Under the pieces are notes generated by a model. It saw nothing but the letters and a program-made list of their open reading frames with translations, was not told the origin of the DNA and did not search any database. A program made the translations under genes and the position numbers. Shown here piece after piece: positions 36,740 to 47,138 of a DNA stretch of 64,000 nucleotides; the stretch's first letter is position 1, and each line of letters starts with the position of its first letter. This DNA comes from Pseudomonadota bacterium (GTDB lineage: Bacteria; Pseudomonadota; Gammaproteobacteria; Burkholderiales; Burkholderiaceae_F), in NCBI GenBank assembly GCA_029778535.1, contig JAKOQB010000144.1, positions 1-64,000 on the forward strand. Reading direction: 5' to 3'.

Positions 36740-37737
36740 GCGAATTCGTCGACTCGCAATCGGCGCGCGAATACCTGCTCGGACTGCAGGAGCGCATCGT
36801 CGCGAAGTTCGTGCAGCTCGACGGCCGACCGTTCGTGCGCGACGTGTGGGAGAAGCCGCGCGGCACGCCGCTCGACGGCGGCGGGCTGACCCGCATGTGC
36901 GAGAACGGCAACCTGCTCGAGCGCGGCGGCGTCGGCTTCTCGCACGTCAAGGGCGCGCAGTTGCCGCCGTCGGCCTCCGCCGGCCGCCCCGAACTGGCCG
37001 GCCGCGGCTTCGAGGCGATGGGCGTGTCGCTCGTGTTCCACCCGCGCAACCCGTATGTGCCCACCGTGCACATGAATGTGCGGTTCTTCGTCGCGCGCGC
37101 GCCGAATAACACCCCCTCTCCCCTGGGAGAGGGGGCGGGCGGCGAGGGTGAGCCCGACCTTGCGGCGAACCGCCGGACATCGGAGCGAAGCAAAGATGTC
37201 TGGTGGTTCGGCGGCGGCATGGACCTGACGCCGTACTACGGCTTCGAGGAAGACGCGCGCCACTTCCACGCCACGTGCAAGTCGGCGCTGCAGCCGTTCG
37301 GCGCCGACCTGTATCCGCGCTTCAAGAAGTGGTGCGACGAATACTTCTTTCTCAAGCACCGGAACGAACCGCGCGGTGTCGGCGGCATCTTCTTCGACGA
37401 CTTCAACGCGCTCGGATTCGAGCGCAGCTTCGAGATGCTGCGCGCGGTCGGCGACGCCTTCCTCGAGGCATACGTGCCGATCGTCGAGCGACGCTGGAAC
37501 CATCCGTTCGGCGAGCGCGAGCGCGATTTCCAGGCCTACCGGCGCGGCCGCTACGTCGAATTCAACCTGGTGTACGACCGCGGCACGCTGTTCGGGCTGC
37601 AGTCGGGCGGGCGCACCGAATCGATCCTGATGTCGCTGCCGCCGGTGGTGAAGTGGCGCTACGACTGGCACCCCGCGCCCGGCACGCCGGAGGCGCGGTT
37701 GTACAGCGACTTCCTTCGCCCGCGGGACTGGGCTTGA
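36736..37737 (+). CDS. hemF: Oxygen-dependent coproporphyrinogen III oxidase with in-frame repeat insertion
   Basis: HemF decarboxylates coproporphyrinogen III using oxygen, in heme synthesis. Family sequences are clear: GFSHVKG-type region, [32 protein letters not shown] and [17 protein letters not shown]. The protein is 333 residues, about 32 longer than usual. The extra residues (about 123-154, starting [16 protein letters not shown]) fall exactly between VRFFVARA and VWWFGGG and come from an intergenic-type palindromic repeat. Whether the enzyme is still active is unknown. The frame is intact. The start overlaps the peptidase stop (ATGA). Confidence 0.93.
   Translation: MSEFVDSQSAREYLLGLQERIVAKFVQLDGRPFVRDVWEKPRGTPLDGGGLTRMCENGNLLERGGVGFSHVKGAQLPPSASAGRPELAGRGFEAMGVSLVFHPRNPYVPTVHMNVRFFVARAPNNTPSPLGEGAGGEGEPDLAANRRTSERSKDVWWFGGGMDLTPYYGFEEDARHFHATCKSALQPFGADLYPRFKKWCDEYFFLKHRNEPRGVGGIFFDDFNALGFERSFEMLRAVGDAFLEAYVPIVERRWNHPFGERERDFQAYRRGRYVEFNLVYDRGTLFGLQSGGRTESILMSLPPVVKWRYDWHPAPGTPEARLYSDFLRPRDWA
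37111..37151. repeat. REP-like palindromic repeat within hemF
   Basis: CCCCTCTCCCCTGGGAGAGGGGG (about 37113-37135) is a near-perfect hairpin followed by GCGAGGGTGAG. This is the well-known CCCTCTCCC/GGGAGAGGG repeat of Proteobacteria, normally found between genes. Here it is translated in frame. Confidence 0.85.
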
Positions 37738-38387
37738 TGCCGGCACCGATCGGCCTGCTCGGCGGCAGCTTCGATCCGATTCACGTCGGGCACCTGCAGC
37801 TCGCGCGCGACGCGTTGCGCCAGCTCGCGCTTGCCGAGGTGCGCTTCGTGCCGGCCGGGCAGCCGTGGCAGAAGCACGTCGCGACCGATGCCGCGCATCG
37901 GGTGCGCATGGTCGAGCTGGCGATTCGCGGCGAACCGGGCTTCGCGCTCGACCGGCACGAGATCGAGCGCGGCGGCCCGACCTACACGATCGACACGCTG
38001 CGCGCGCTGCGCGCCGCGCGCGGTGCCGACGTGCCGCTGGTGCTGATCATCGGCAGCGACCAGATGCAGCGGCTCGACACCTGGCACGAATGGCAGCGCC
38101 TGCTCGAGTTCGCACACCTCGCGGTCGCGCGCCGCAACGACGCGGTGCTGACGCTCAGCTGGCCGCTGCAGGAGTACTACAACTCGCACTGGGCGCGCGC
38201 GGACGCGATCACGCAGCGGCCGGCCGGCGCGGTCGTCGAGATCGACATGACGCCGGTCGACGCGTCGGCCACCGAGATCCGCGCGCTGCTCGCCGCGCCG
38301 CAGTCGCCCGCGCGCGACGCGCGGCTGGCCGCGATCGTTCCGGCCGCGGTGCTCGACTATATTCACGCGCATTCCCTTTACCGCTGA
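37737..38387 (+). CDS. nadD: Nicotinate-nucleotide adenylyltransferase
   Basis: NadD makes deamido-NAD from nicotinate mononucleotide and ATP. The 216-residue protein has the nucleotidyltransferase start GLLGGSFDPIHVGHLQLARD with the H-x-G-H motif, and IGSDQMQRLDTWHEW in the middle. The C-terminal motif SATEIRALLA corresponds to the family (I/V)S(S/A)TxIR. The ATG at 37737 overlaps the last base of hemF. Order with rsfS is typical of Betaproteobacteria. Confidence 0.95.
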   Translation: MPAPIGLLGGSFDPIHVGHLQLARDALRQLALAEVRFVPAGQPWQKHVATDAAHRVRMVELAIRGEPGFALDRHEIERGGPTYTIDTLRALRAARGADVPLVLIIGSDQMQRLDTWHEWQRLLEFAHLAVARRNDAVLTLSWPLQEYYNSHWARADAITQRPAGAVVEIDMTPVDASATEIRALLAAPQSPARDARLAAIVPAAVLDYIHAHSLYR

Positions 38388-38391
38388 AAGC

Positions 38392-38766
38392 ATGGACATC
38401 CGCAAGCTGCAGCGCCTCGTCGTCGACGCGCTGGAGGACGTGAAGGCGCAGGACATCGTCGTGCTCAACACCAGCAAGCTGTCGGATCTGTTCGACCGCG
38501 TGATCGTCGCCAGCGGCACCTCGAACCGGCAGACGCGCGCGCTGGCGGCCAACGTGGTGGAGAAGGTCAAGGCCGCCGGCGGGCAGGTGATCAGCGTCGA
38601 AGGGACCGACGCCGGCGAATGGGTGCTGGTCGATCTCGGCGACGTGGTCGTGCACCTGATGCAGCCCGCCATCCGCAAGTACTACGGGCTGGAGGAAATC
38701 TGGGGCGGCAAGCCGGTCCGGATGAAGCTCGCGGCCGAATCGCGCCGCTCGGCGGCGCCGGCGTGA
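38392..38766 (+). CDS. rsfS: Ribosomal silencing factor RsfS
   Basis: RsfS binds ribosomal protein uL14 and blocks joining of the subunits under starvation. The 124-residue product has the family sequence LEDVKAQDIVVLNTSKLSDLFD and VEGTDAGEWVLVDLGDVVVHLMQPAIRKYYGLEEIWG. It lies four bases after nadD, as in many bacteria. The C-terminus is slightly extended and rich in A and R. Confidence 0.95.
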   Translation: MDIRKLQRLVVDALEDVKAQDIVVLNTSKLSDLFDRVIVASGTSNRQTRALAANVVEKVKAAGGQVISVEGTDAGEWVLVDLGDVVVHLMQPAIRKYYGLEEIWGGKPVRMKLAAESRRSAAPA

Positions 38767-38824
38767 ACCGTCCGAGCCCGCGCGCATTAGACCGACGGCG
38801 GTATCCCGCCGGGTCGCTTTGACG

Positions 38825-39292
38825 GTGAGAATCACCGTGGTGGCCGTCGGCCAGCGCCAGCCGCGCTGGGCCGAAGAGGCGATCGACGATTTCCTCCAGC
38901 GGTTTCCATCCGGGTTCACCGTGACGATCAGGGAAGTCAGAGCCGAGACGCGCAGTGGCCAGCCGCTCGAGCGCATCCTCGCCGCGGAAGCCGAGCGGCT
39001 GCGCGTGGCGATTCCGCCCGGCGCCGTCTTGGTCGCGCTCGACGAGCGCGGCCAGGACTGGACCACGGCCCGCTTCGCCGAGCAGCTCGGCAAGTGGCGC
39101 GACGCGTCCGAGCCGGTGACGTTCCTGATCGGCGGGCCCGACGGGCTCGCCCCCGAAATCAAGCGCGCGGCGCGCGTGCTGCTGCGGCTGTCGAGCCTGA
39201 CGCTGCCGCACGCGCTGGCGCGCGTGCTGCTCATCGAGCAGCTCTACCGCGCCTGGTCGCTGCTGGCCGGGCACCCCTACCATCGCGCATGA
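38825..39292 (+). CDS. rlmH: 23S rRNA pseudouridine-1915 N3-methyltransferase
   Basis: RlmH methylates pseudouridine 1915 in 23S rRNA of the assembled ribosome. The protein ends with the SPOUT-family knot: FLIGGPDGLAPEIK and LLRLSSLTLPHALARVLLIEQLYRAWSLLAGHPYHRA. The track starts at a TTG (38819); the GTG at 38825 gives VRITVVAVG, closer to the family start, and exactly 155 residues, the usual length. The stop overlaps the maf ATG. Confidence 0.93.
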   Translation: MRITVVAVGQRQPRWAEEAIDDFLQRFPSGFTVTIREVRAETRSGQPLERILAAEAERLRVAIPPGAVLVALDERGQDWTTARFAEQLGKWRDASEPVTFLIGGPDGLAPEIKRAARVLLRLSSLTLPHALARVLLIEQLYRAWSLLAGHPYHRA

Positions 39293-39909
39293 CTGATCTC
39301 TACCTCGCCTCCCGCAGCTCGCGCCGGCGTGACCTGCTGAAGCAGATCGGCGTGCGGTTCGAGCCGCTGCTGCTGCGGCTGGCGCAGCCGCGCGGCCCGG
39401 ACATCGACGAGGTCCAGCACGCCGACGAATCGGCCGCCGCGTACGTCGAGCGCATTGCGCACGCGAAGGCCGAACTCGGGCTGCGCGTGCTCACGATGCG
39501 CTCGATGCTGCTGAAGCCCGTGCTCGCGGCCGACACGATCGTGATCGTCGACGACGCCGTGCTCGGCAAGCCCGCCAACCCGACCGAGGCGGCCGCGTCG
39601 CTGCGCCGGCTGGCCGGCCGCGAGCACGAGGTGCGCACCGCCGTGGCGCTCGCCTTCGGCGGCATGACCACCCCGCGCGTGAGCGTCGTCACGTCGGCCA
39701 CGCGCGTGCGGATGCGCGAGATCAGCGACGCCGAGATCACCCGCTACTGCGCCACCGCCGAGCCGTACGACAAGGCCGGCGGCTACGCGATCCAGGGCAT
39801 GGCCGCGATCTTCATCGAGCGCATCGAGGGCAGCTACTCCGGCGTGATGGGCCTGCCGCTCGCCGAGACCGCGGAACTGCTGAAGCAGGCCGGCATGCCG
39901 GTGCTCTGA
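39289..39909 (+). CDS. maf: Maf-family nucleoside triphosphate pyrophosphatase
   Basis: Maf proteins hydrolyse dTTP, UTP and modified nucleotides to monophosphates. The 206-residue product starts LYLASRSSRRRDLLKQIGVRFEPL and has the catalytic VLAADTIVIVDDAVLGKP and EPYDKAGGYAIQG motifs. The start overlaps the rlmH stop in ATGA. It is the last gene before the RNase G gene. Confidence 0.93.
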   Translation: MTDLYLASRSSRRRDLLKQIGVRFEPLLLRLAQPRGPDIDEVQHADESAAAYVERIAHAKAELGLRVLTMRSMLLKPVLAADTIVIVDDAVLGKPANPTEAAASLRRLAGREHEVRTAVALAFGGMTTPRVSVVTSATRVRMREISDAEITRYCATAEPYDKAGGYAIQGMAAIFIERIEGSYSGVMGLPLAETAELLKQAGMPVL

Positions 39910-39992
39910 CTGCGGCCGCGGTCGGTTAGTATCGTTGCAGTTCATTTCGCGGCCGACGCCGGGCCGCCCCAAGGCGGTCGCGCCACCTTCTC

Positions 39993-40039
39993 CGGACAAG
40001 GTGCACGTGCGACGCGCAGCGTCGCGTACACCTTGTCCG
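39993..40039 (+). promoter_or_regulatory. 47-base hairpin in the rng leader
   Basis: CGGACAAGGTG (39993-40003) pairs with CACCTTGTCCG (40029-40039). The inner bases pair as well (ACG..CGACGC with GCGTCGCGT), around a small GCA loop. It ends 10 bases before the RNase G ATG, and no Shine-Dalgarno sequence is visible in the gap. It could be a cis-acting RNA element, for example for RNase autoregulation. There is no T run for a terminator. Confidence 0.6.
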
Positions 40040-40049
40040 AACGATCGTC

Positions 40050-41507
<1,458 letters not shown>

Positions 41508-41540
41508 CTCGGGCACAGATCGCCGTCGCCGGGCCGTGCC

Positions 41541-41607
41541 ATGCCCGCGAACGCGGGCATCCAGACGATGCGAGACCCACTGGATTCCCGCTTGCGCGGG
41601 AATGACA
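41541..41607. repeat. REP-like palindromic repeat pair
   Basis: ATGCCCGCGAACGCGGGCATCCAG at the left and TGGATTCCCGCTTGCGCGGGAATGAC at the right fill the gap between the convergent rng and AhpD-like genes. The right unit is almost identical to the one in the glycosyltransferase gene at 48755-48780. Such hairpins between convergent genes may serve as transcript ends. Confidence 0.85.
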
Positions 41608-41615
41608 CGTCCAGC

Positions 41616-42203
41616 TCAGCTCTTCGGCACCCTTCCGAGCAGATAGAACTCGTCGTTCGGCCGCATGCCGATCATGTTGGCCATGCGGTTCGACAGCGCG
41701 AAGAACGCGGCCACCGCGCCGATGTCCCAGATGTCCTCGTCGCTGAAGCCGTGCGCGCGCAGGCTTTCGAAGTCCGCGTCGTCGATCGCGTATGCCTCGT
41801 TGGCGACCTTGAGCGCGAAGTCGAGCATCGCCTTCTGCCTCGGCGTGATGTCGGCCTTGCGGTAGTTGATCGCGACCTGGTCGGCCAGCCGCGGATTCTT
41901 CGCGCGGATGCGCAGAATCGCGCCGTGCGCGACCACGCAGTAATGGCACTGGTTGGCGCCGCTGGTGGCCACCACGATCATCTCGCGCTCGGCCTTGGTC
42001 AGGCCGCTGTCCTTTTCCATCAGCGCGTCGTGATAGGCGAAGAACGCGCGGAACTCGTCCGGCCGGTGCGCCAGCGTCAGGAACACGTTGGGCACGAAGC
42101 CCGACTTCTCCTGCACCGCGAGGATGCGGGCCCGGATGTCCTCCGGCAGGTCCTTCAGTTCCGGCACCGGATAACGGCTGATTCGTTGAGGGGCTGCAGT
42201 CAT
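41616..42203 (-). CDS. Peroxidase-related AhpD/carboxymuconolactone decarboxylase family protein
   Basis: The 195-residue protein has the AhpD-type redox motif ANQCHYCVVAHG with C-x2-C and a downstream histidine, which in relatives reduces peroxides. The N-terminal helix and PELKDLPEDIRARILAVQEKSGFVPNVFL belong to the same family. A substrate cannot be assigned. The start overlaps the stop of msbA (ATGA), so the two genes form one minus-strand transcript. Confidence 0.85.
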   Translation of the reverse strand: MTAAPQRISRYPVPELKDLPEDIRARILAVQEKSGFVPNVFLTLAHRPDEFRAFFAYHDALMEKDSGLTKAEREMIVVATSGANQCHYCVVAHGAILRIRAKNPRLADQVAINYRKADITPRQKAMLDFALKVANEAYAIDDADFESLRAHGFSDEDIWDIGAVAAFFALSNRMANMIGMRPNDEFYLLGRVPKS

Positions 42204-43978
42204 GTCGTGACCTCCGCGGGAGCTGCAAACTGGATGCGGTACAGATTCGAATACAGGCCGCCGCGCGCGAGCAGTTGCGCGTGCGTGCCGATCTCGACCA
42301 GGCGCCCGGCCTCGAGCACCGCGATGCGGTCGGCGCGCTCGATGGTCGACAGCCGGTGCGCGACGACGATCGTGGTTCGCCCGCGCAGCAGCCGCTCGAG
42401 CGAGGCCTGGATGAAGCGCTCGGATTCCGAGTCGAGCGCCGACGTAGCCTCGTCGAGCAGCAGGATCGGCGCGTTCTTCAGCAGCGCGCGCGCGATCGAA
42501 AGGCGCTGGCGCTGGCCGCCGGACAGCTTGACCGCGCCTTCGCCGACGCGGGTGTCGAGCCCGTGCGGCAGCGAGTCGATCAGCGGCAGCAGGTACGCGG
42601 CCTCCGCCGCCGCGCGGATCTGGGCCGCAGACGCTTCGCGCGCCGCGCCGTAGGCGATGTTGGCCGCGATCGTGTCGTCGAACAGCACCACGTCCTGCGA
42701 CACCAGCGCGATCTGCCGGCGCAAACTCGCGAGCGTCAACTCGCGCACGTCGATGCCGTCAATCAGGATCCTGCCCGCGGTCGGATCGATGAAGCGCGGG
42801 ATCAGGTTGATCACCGTGGTCTTGCCGGCGCCGCTGGCGCCGACCAGCGCGACCATCTCGCCCGGCCGCACCGCGAGCGAAAAATCGGTGAGCGCCGGGT
42901 GCGCGGTGCCGGGATACTGGTGCGTGACCGCGCGCAGTTCGATGGCGCCGCCCGCGCGCTCGAGCGTGCGCGTGCCGGTGTCGGCCTCCTGCGCCGAGTC
43001 GGCCTGCGCGAACACGCTTTCGGCCGCGGCCAGCATGCGCGCCAGCGGACCATTGAGCCCCGCCAGGTGCCGCAGCGGCTGCAGCAGCAGCAGCGCCGCG
43101 GTCAGGAACGTCATGAAGTCGCCGGCGGAGAAATTCGCCGCGCGCGCCTGCCACAGCGCGGTGCCGATCACCAGCGCCAGCCCGATCGCGGCGATGATCT
43201 GCGTCAGCGGCGACGCCGCCGACCACGCGACCTGCATCTTCATCGCGAAGCGGCGCAGCTTGTTGTTGATCGCGCCGAAGCGCTCGGTCTCGTAGCCGAA
43301 GCCGCCGTAGACCTTGATCACGCGGCTGCCCTCGTGCGCCTCCTGCACCGCGCGCGTCATCTCGCCCAGCATCTGCTGGTTCTGCAGGTTCAGCCGCCGC
43401 AGCCGCGCGCTGAACGCGCGCAGCACCAGCGCCACCAGCGGCGCGACGATCAGGATCACCGCGGTCAGCTGCCAGTTGTAGTAGACGAGCACCGCCAGCA
43501 ATGCGAGCACTGTCAGCGAATCGCGCACCGCGGTGGTCATCACCTCGGCGGTGAGGGCGAGCGCGTTGCTCGCCTCGTTGATGAACTTGGAGATCACGAT
43601 GCCCGACGGCGTGTTCTCCACCGTCGTCTGCGGCCAGTGCAGCAGCCGCTCGAACATCGTCGCGCGCAGGTCGAGCAGCACGAACTGCGACACGTGGTTC
43701 AGCAGGTAGCTGCTGGCGAAGGTCGACAGGCCGCGCACGATGAACACGCCGACGAACGCGGCCGGGATCCAGATCCCGGCCCGGTCGTTGCGCTGGTAGA
43801 AGCCCTGGTCGAGCAGCAGCCCGGTGAGCTTCGGGATCGACGCCTCGGTGGCCGCGGTGATCAGCATCGCCGCCACCGCGATCGCCAGCCACGCCCTGTG
43901 CGTCAGCACCAGCCGCAGCATGCGGCGGAAGGCGGGATCGGCGTAGAACGCGGGGCGTCGCAGGGAGGGATCGTTCAT
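42200..43978 (-). CDS. msbA: Lipid A export ABC transporter MsbA
   Basis: MsbA flips lipid A-core across the inner membrane. The 592-residue half-transporter has six membrane helices (to about 320) and an ATPase domain with Walker A GASGAGKTTV, signature LSGGQRQR and Walker B ILLLDEATSALD, followed by the H-loop VVAHRLSTI. The ATG at 43978 starts MNDPSLRRPAFY; upstream residues of the track ORF are unsupported. Neighbouring LPS glycosyltransferases fit this role. Confidence 0.9.
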   Translation of the reverse strand: MNDPSLRRPAFYADPAFRRMLRLVLTHRAWLAIAVAAMLITAATEASIPKLTGLLLDQGFYQRNDRAGIWIPAAFVGVFIVRGLSTFASSYLLNHVSQFVLLDLRATMFERLLHWPQTTVENTPSGIVISKFINEASNALALTAEVMTTAVRDSLTVLALLAVLVYYNWQLTAVILIVAPLVALVLRAFSARLRRLNLQNQQMLGEMTRAVQEAHEGSRVIKVYGGFGYETERFGAINNKLRRFAMKMQVAWSAASPLTQIIAAIGLALVIGTALWQARAANFSAGDFMTFLTAALLLLQPLRHLAGLNGPLARMLAAAESVFAQADSAQEADTGTRTLERAGGAIELRAVTHQYPGTAHPALTDFSLAVRPGEMVALVGASGAGKTTVINLIPRFIDPTAGRILIDGIDVRELTLASLRRQIALVSQDVVLFDDTIAANIAYGAAREASAAQIRAAAEAAYLLPLIDSLPHGLDTRVGEGAVKLSGGQRQRLSIARALLKNAPILLLDEATSALDSESERFIQASLERLLRGRTTIVVAHRLSTIERADRIAVLEAGRLVEIGTHAQLLARGGLYSNLYRIQFAAPAEVTT

Positions 43979-44055
43979 TGCGATGTGCGGCCTAGAATCG
44001 CGCCGCGATGCGGCGCGGTCAGGCCGCGCGTAGTGTAGGCGATCAACTCCCACCG

Positions 44056-44982
44056 ATGCCGTCCCTGATCGTCCGCCTGCCCAATCACCTCGGTGACGCG
44101 TGCATGACGCTGCCGGCGCTGCGCCTGCTGGCCGGCCACGGCTACGAACTGGCGCTTGCCGGACGCGGCTGGGCGCCGGCGCTGTTCGCGGCCTATCCGT
44201 GGCCGGTGGTCGCGCTCGCCGCCCAGCGCGGCGAGCGGCTGCGCGCGCTGCACGGGTGGCGCACCGCGCATGCCGACGGGCGCGGACTGCTGTTCACGAA
44301 TTCGTTCTCCACCGCGCTCGAGTTCCGGCTCGCCGGGCTGCGGCCGATCGGCTACGCGGCCGATGCGCGCCGGCTGCTGCTGGCGCGCGCGGTCGCGCGG
44401 CCGCGCATCGACGCCGGCGTGCACATGGTCGAGTACTACTACCGTCTCGCCGCGCAACTGGTGCCAAACGCGCCGCCGTTGCCGCGCGAACTGGAGCTGC
44501 GCGTCACCGACGCGGCCCGGCAACGCGCGCGCGCACTGCTGCACGACGCCGGCGTCAGCGGCGATTACGTCGTGCTGTGTCCGGTCGCGGTCGGCCTGCA
44601 CCGTGGCAGGGTCAAGGCGTGGGGCGGCTTTGGCGCGCTGTGTGACGCGCTGCGCGCGCGCGGGATGAACGCCGTCGTCTGCCCCGGCCCCGGCGAGCGC
44701 GACGCGGTGTTCAAGGCCACCCCTAACGCGACGCTGCTCGCCGAAACCGATGTCGGCACCTTTGCCGCGCTGCTGGCGGGCAGCCGGCTGGTCGTCGCCA
44801 ACGACAGCGGTTCGGGCCATCTCGCCGCCGCGGTCGGCGTACGACTGGTCAGCGTGTTCGGCGTCACCGATCCGGCCGCGACGCGGCCGTGGGGCGCGCG
44901 CGTGACGCTGGTCGGATCGGCGAAGGGCTGGCCGGATTACGCCGTGGTCGAGGCCGCCGTGGCACGCGCGCTGTCCGCCTGA
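44056..44982 (+). CDS. Glycosyltransferase family 9 (ADP-heptose:LPS heptosyltransferase-like)
   Basis: The 308-residue protein opens with IVRLPNHLGDACMTLPALRLL, typical of GT9 heptosyltransferases such as WaaF, and later has VVANDSGSGHLAAAVGVRLVSVFGVTDP, the nucleotide-sugar site. It probably adds heptose to the LPS inner core at the inner membrane. Which heptose it adds is not clear. The ATG at 44056 is divergent from msbA by 77 bases. The last 46 bases overlap the end of the O-antigen ligase gene on the minus strand. Confidence 0.85.
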   Translation: MPSLIVRLPNHLGDACMTLPALRLLAGHGYELALAGRGWAPALFAAYPWPVVALAAQRGERLRALHGWRTAHADGRGLLFTNSFSTALEFRLAGLRPIGYAADARRLLLARAVARPRIDAGVHMVEYYYRLAAQLVPNAPPLPRELELRVTDAARQRARALLHDAGVSGDYVVLCPVAVGLHRGRVKAWGGFGALCDALRARGMNAVVCPGPGERDAVFKATPNATLLAETDVGTFAALLAGSRLVVANDSGSGHLAAAVGVRLVSVFGVTDPAATRPWGARVTLVGSAKGWPDYAVVEAAVARALSA

Positions 44983-46220
44983 TCGGCGCGATCGCTCTCG
45001 CGCGCCAGCAGGCAGCCGAGCAGCAGCGCGATCATGTGGCCTTCGTTGAAGCTCTCAAAATGGGAGTTGGCGAGACTCGTCGTGCACCACATCGCGAGGA
45101 TTGCCAGCGCGGCCGCGCGATATGGCTGCGGTGCGCGCTGGCGCGCGGCGGCGAAGAGGAACCAGGCGAATGCGAGCGTGCCGAGCACGCCGGCCCGCAC
45201 TTGGATCCACAGGTACTGGTTGTGCGGATCGGTGCCCTGGCGCCGCCGCCAGTCGGTGTATTCGCGCGTGACGCGCGCGTTGTACGCCGGCGCGAAGCCG
45301 CCGCTGCCGTAGCCGAGCAGCGGGCGTTCGGCAATCAGCCGCGCGGTCTCGCGCCACAGCAGCAGGCGAAAGCCGACCGAGCCGCCGTCTTCCGACCTCG
45401 ACGTGTGCGTGGCTTCCTTCCAGCCCAGCTCGAATCGCTCCCTCGCCATCGGCGCCAGCAGCACGGTCGCGGCGAACGCGGCCGGAATCGCGACCAGTGC
45501 CACGCGACGCGCGCGGCCTTGCAGCAGCAGCAGCGCCGCCACGGCACCCATCACCACGAGTCCGATCTGCGCGCTGCGGCCGGCGGTCACGAGGAACAGG
45601 CTCGCGACCAGCACGACGGCGGCACTGACGAGCGCGATGCGCAGCCGCCGAGCGAGTCCGTCTTCGTACAGCGCCGCGACCACTGCGAGGAAGGCGGCAA
45701 CTGCAAACGCGAGTCCCTGCGTGACGCCGTTGCGCAGCACGGTGCCGGCAGGATGGATCGGAAACACGCGGTAATCGAGCGCCCAGGTGATCCAGGCTGC
45801 GAGCGCGCCGACGAGCGTCGCCGCGACCAGCGTCAGCACGAGCCGCAACTTCCACGCGCGGCTGTCGAACACGGCGAGCGCGACGATCAGCGCGAGCAGT
45901 GTGCGCCAGCTCCAGAAGTGCGCGAACCGCTCCGACCACGACGCCGCACTCCACAGCATCGACAGCGCCATCACCGCGAAGAACAGCAGGGCCGCGCGCG
46001 GCAGCGGTTCGCGCAGCACCGAGCGCAGCCGCACGCGCGCGGTCGGCAGCAACGCAAACGCCAGCAGCAACAGCGCCGCACCCCAGTTCGCTGCGATCGG
46101 GCTCGCGAACGCGCCGACCAATGCGATCAGCGCGCAAGTGCGGGCGGCGGTACGAAGGAACTCCTCCCGCGACGGCGCAGCGTCAGCCGCGGTCACCGCG
46201 CGGGTCATGCACGCCACCAT
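44937..46220 (-). CDS. O-antigen ligase family membrane protein (WaaL-like)
   Basis: The 427-residue protein has about 11 helices and a large periplasmic loop with GYGSGGFAPAYNARVTREYTDWRRR and DPHNQYLWIQ. The conserved histidine and nearby residues are typical of Wzy_C/O-antigen ligases, which transfer polysaccharide from its lipid carrier to the LPS core. O-antigen polymerases look similar, so the exact role is uncertain. An ATG at 46208 is an alternative start. It is convergent with and overlaps the GT9 gene. Confidence 0.75.
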   Translation of the reverse strand: MVACMTRAVTAADAAPSREEFLRTAARTCALIALVGAFASPIAANWGAALLLLAFALLPTARVRLRSVLREPLPRAALLFFAVMALSMLWSAASWSERFAHFWSWRTLLALIVALAVFDSRAWKLRLVLTLVAATLVGALAAWITWALDYRVFPIHPAGTVLRNGVTQGLAFAVAAFLAVVAALYEDGLARRLRIALVSAAVVLVASLFLVTAGRSAQIGLVVMGAVAALLLLQGRARRVALVAIPAAFAATVLLAPMARERFELGWKEATHTSRSEDGGSVGFRLLLWRETARLIAERPLLGYGSGGFAPAYNARVTREYTDWRRRQGTDPHNQYLWIQVRAGVLGTLAFAWFLFAAARQRAPQPYRAAALAILAMWCTTSLANSHFESFNEGHMIALLLGCLLARESDRADQADSARATAASTTA

Positions 46221-46262
46221 CGGATAGCATTCGCGGGATCCGGATGCAACTGAAGAGCCACC

Positions 46263-47138
46263 GTGCCTGAACAGCGCGCAAGTCTACCGGCGGTGAGCGT
46301 CGTCACGCCGACCAGGGACCGGCCGGCGCTGCTGCCGCGCGCGCTGCGCTCGCTGCTCGCGCAGCGGCGCACCGACTGGGAATGGATCGTGATCGACGAC
46401 GGCTCGGCCGCCGGCGCGACCGCCGCGATCGAAGGCGCCGATACGCGCATCCGCATGCACCGCAATCCGACTTCGCAGGGGGCGGCCGCGGCGCGCAACC
46501 GCGGCATTGCGCTCGCAGCGGCGCCGCTGGTCGCGTTCCTCGACGACGACGACGAGTACGAGGCCGCGTATCTCGAAGCGGTCGTGTCCGCCTTCGAGCA
46601 GCAGCCGGCGGCGTCGTTCTGCATGACCGGCGTCACGCGCGTGTTTGCGGATGGCACCACGCGCGCCGAGCCATTCGACGCGGATGCCACGGATAATGAC
46701 TTCCTGCGCCGCGCGTCGGCGTCGCGCGGGCTGGCGCTGCGCACCGCGACGCTGCGGCGGCTCGACGGCTTCGACGAATCGCTCGGCGTGTCGGAGGACA
46801 TCGATCTCTTGATGCGCGCGGTCGCCGCCGGCGCGCGGCCGCTGTTCGTGCGCGAGCCGCTGGTGCGGATCCACGAACACGCCGGGGCGAGCCTGAGCCG
46901 CACGTCGAGGGCAGCGATCCACGTTGCGGCGTCCGAATCGCTGTGGCAGCGCCATCAGGCGATCTTGCGCACGCACCGCGCGCTGTGGCGCCACTATGGC
47001 GGCGTGCACGCGGCCAATCTGTATCGCGCCGGCCGGAGCCAGGAGGCGCGCGCGATGCTGCGCAAACTGGTCTCGCACGTCGATGCGGTGCCGCGCGCGC
47101 TCGAAATCCTGTTCCGTTTCGAATGCCGGTCGCGCTGA
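46263..47138 (+). CDS. Family 2 glycosyltransferase
   Basis: The 291-residue protein has a GT-A fold start AVSVVTPTRDRPALLPRALRSLLAQ, the DDGS motif WIVIDDGSAAG and the metal-binding acid cluster in VAFLDDDDEYEAAY. A C-terminal helical extension follows. It adds a sugar to an LPS or surface glycan; the sugar is unknown. The start is a GTG at 46263. The stop shares a base with the ATG of the next gene (TGATG). Confidence 0.82.
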   Translation: MPEQRASLPAVSVVTPTRDRPALLPRALRSLLAQRRTDWEWIVIDDGSAAGATAAIEGADTRIRMHRNPTSQGAAAARNRGIALAAAPLVAFLDDDDEYEAAYLEAVVSAFEQQPAASFCMTGVTRVFADGTTRAEPFDADATDNDFLRRASASRGLALRTATLRRLDGFDESLGVSEDIDLLMRAVAAGARPLFVREPLVRIHEHAGASLSRTSRAAIHVAASESLWQRHQAILRTHRALWRHYGGVHAANLYRAGRSQEARAMLRKLVSHVDAVPRALEILFRFECRSR

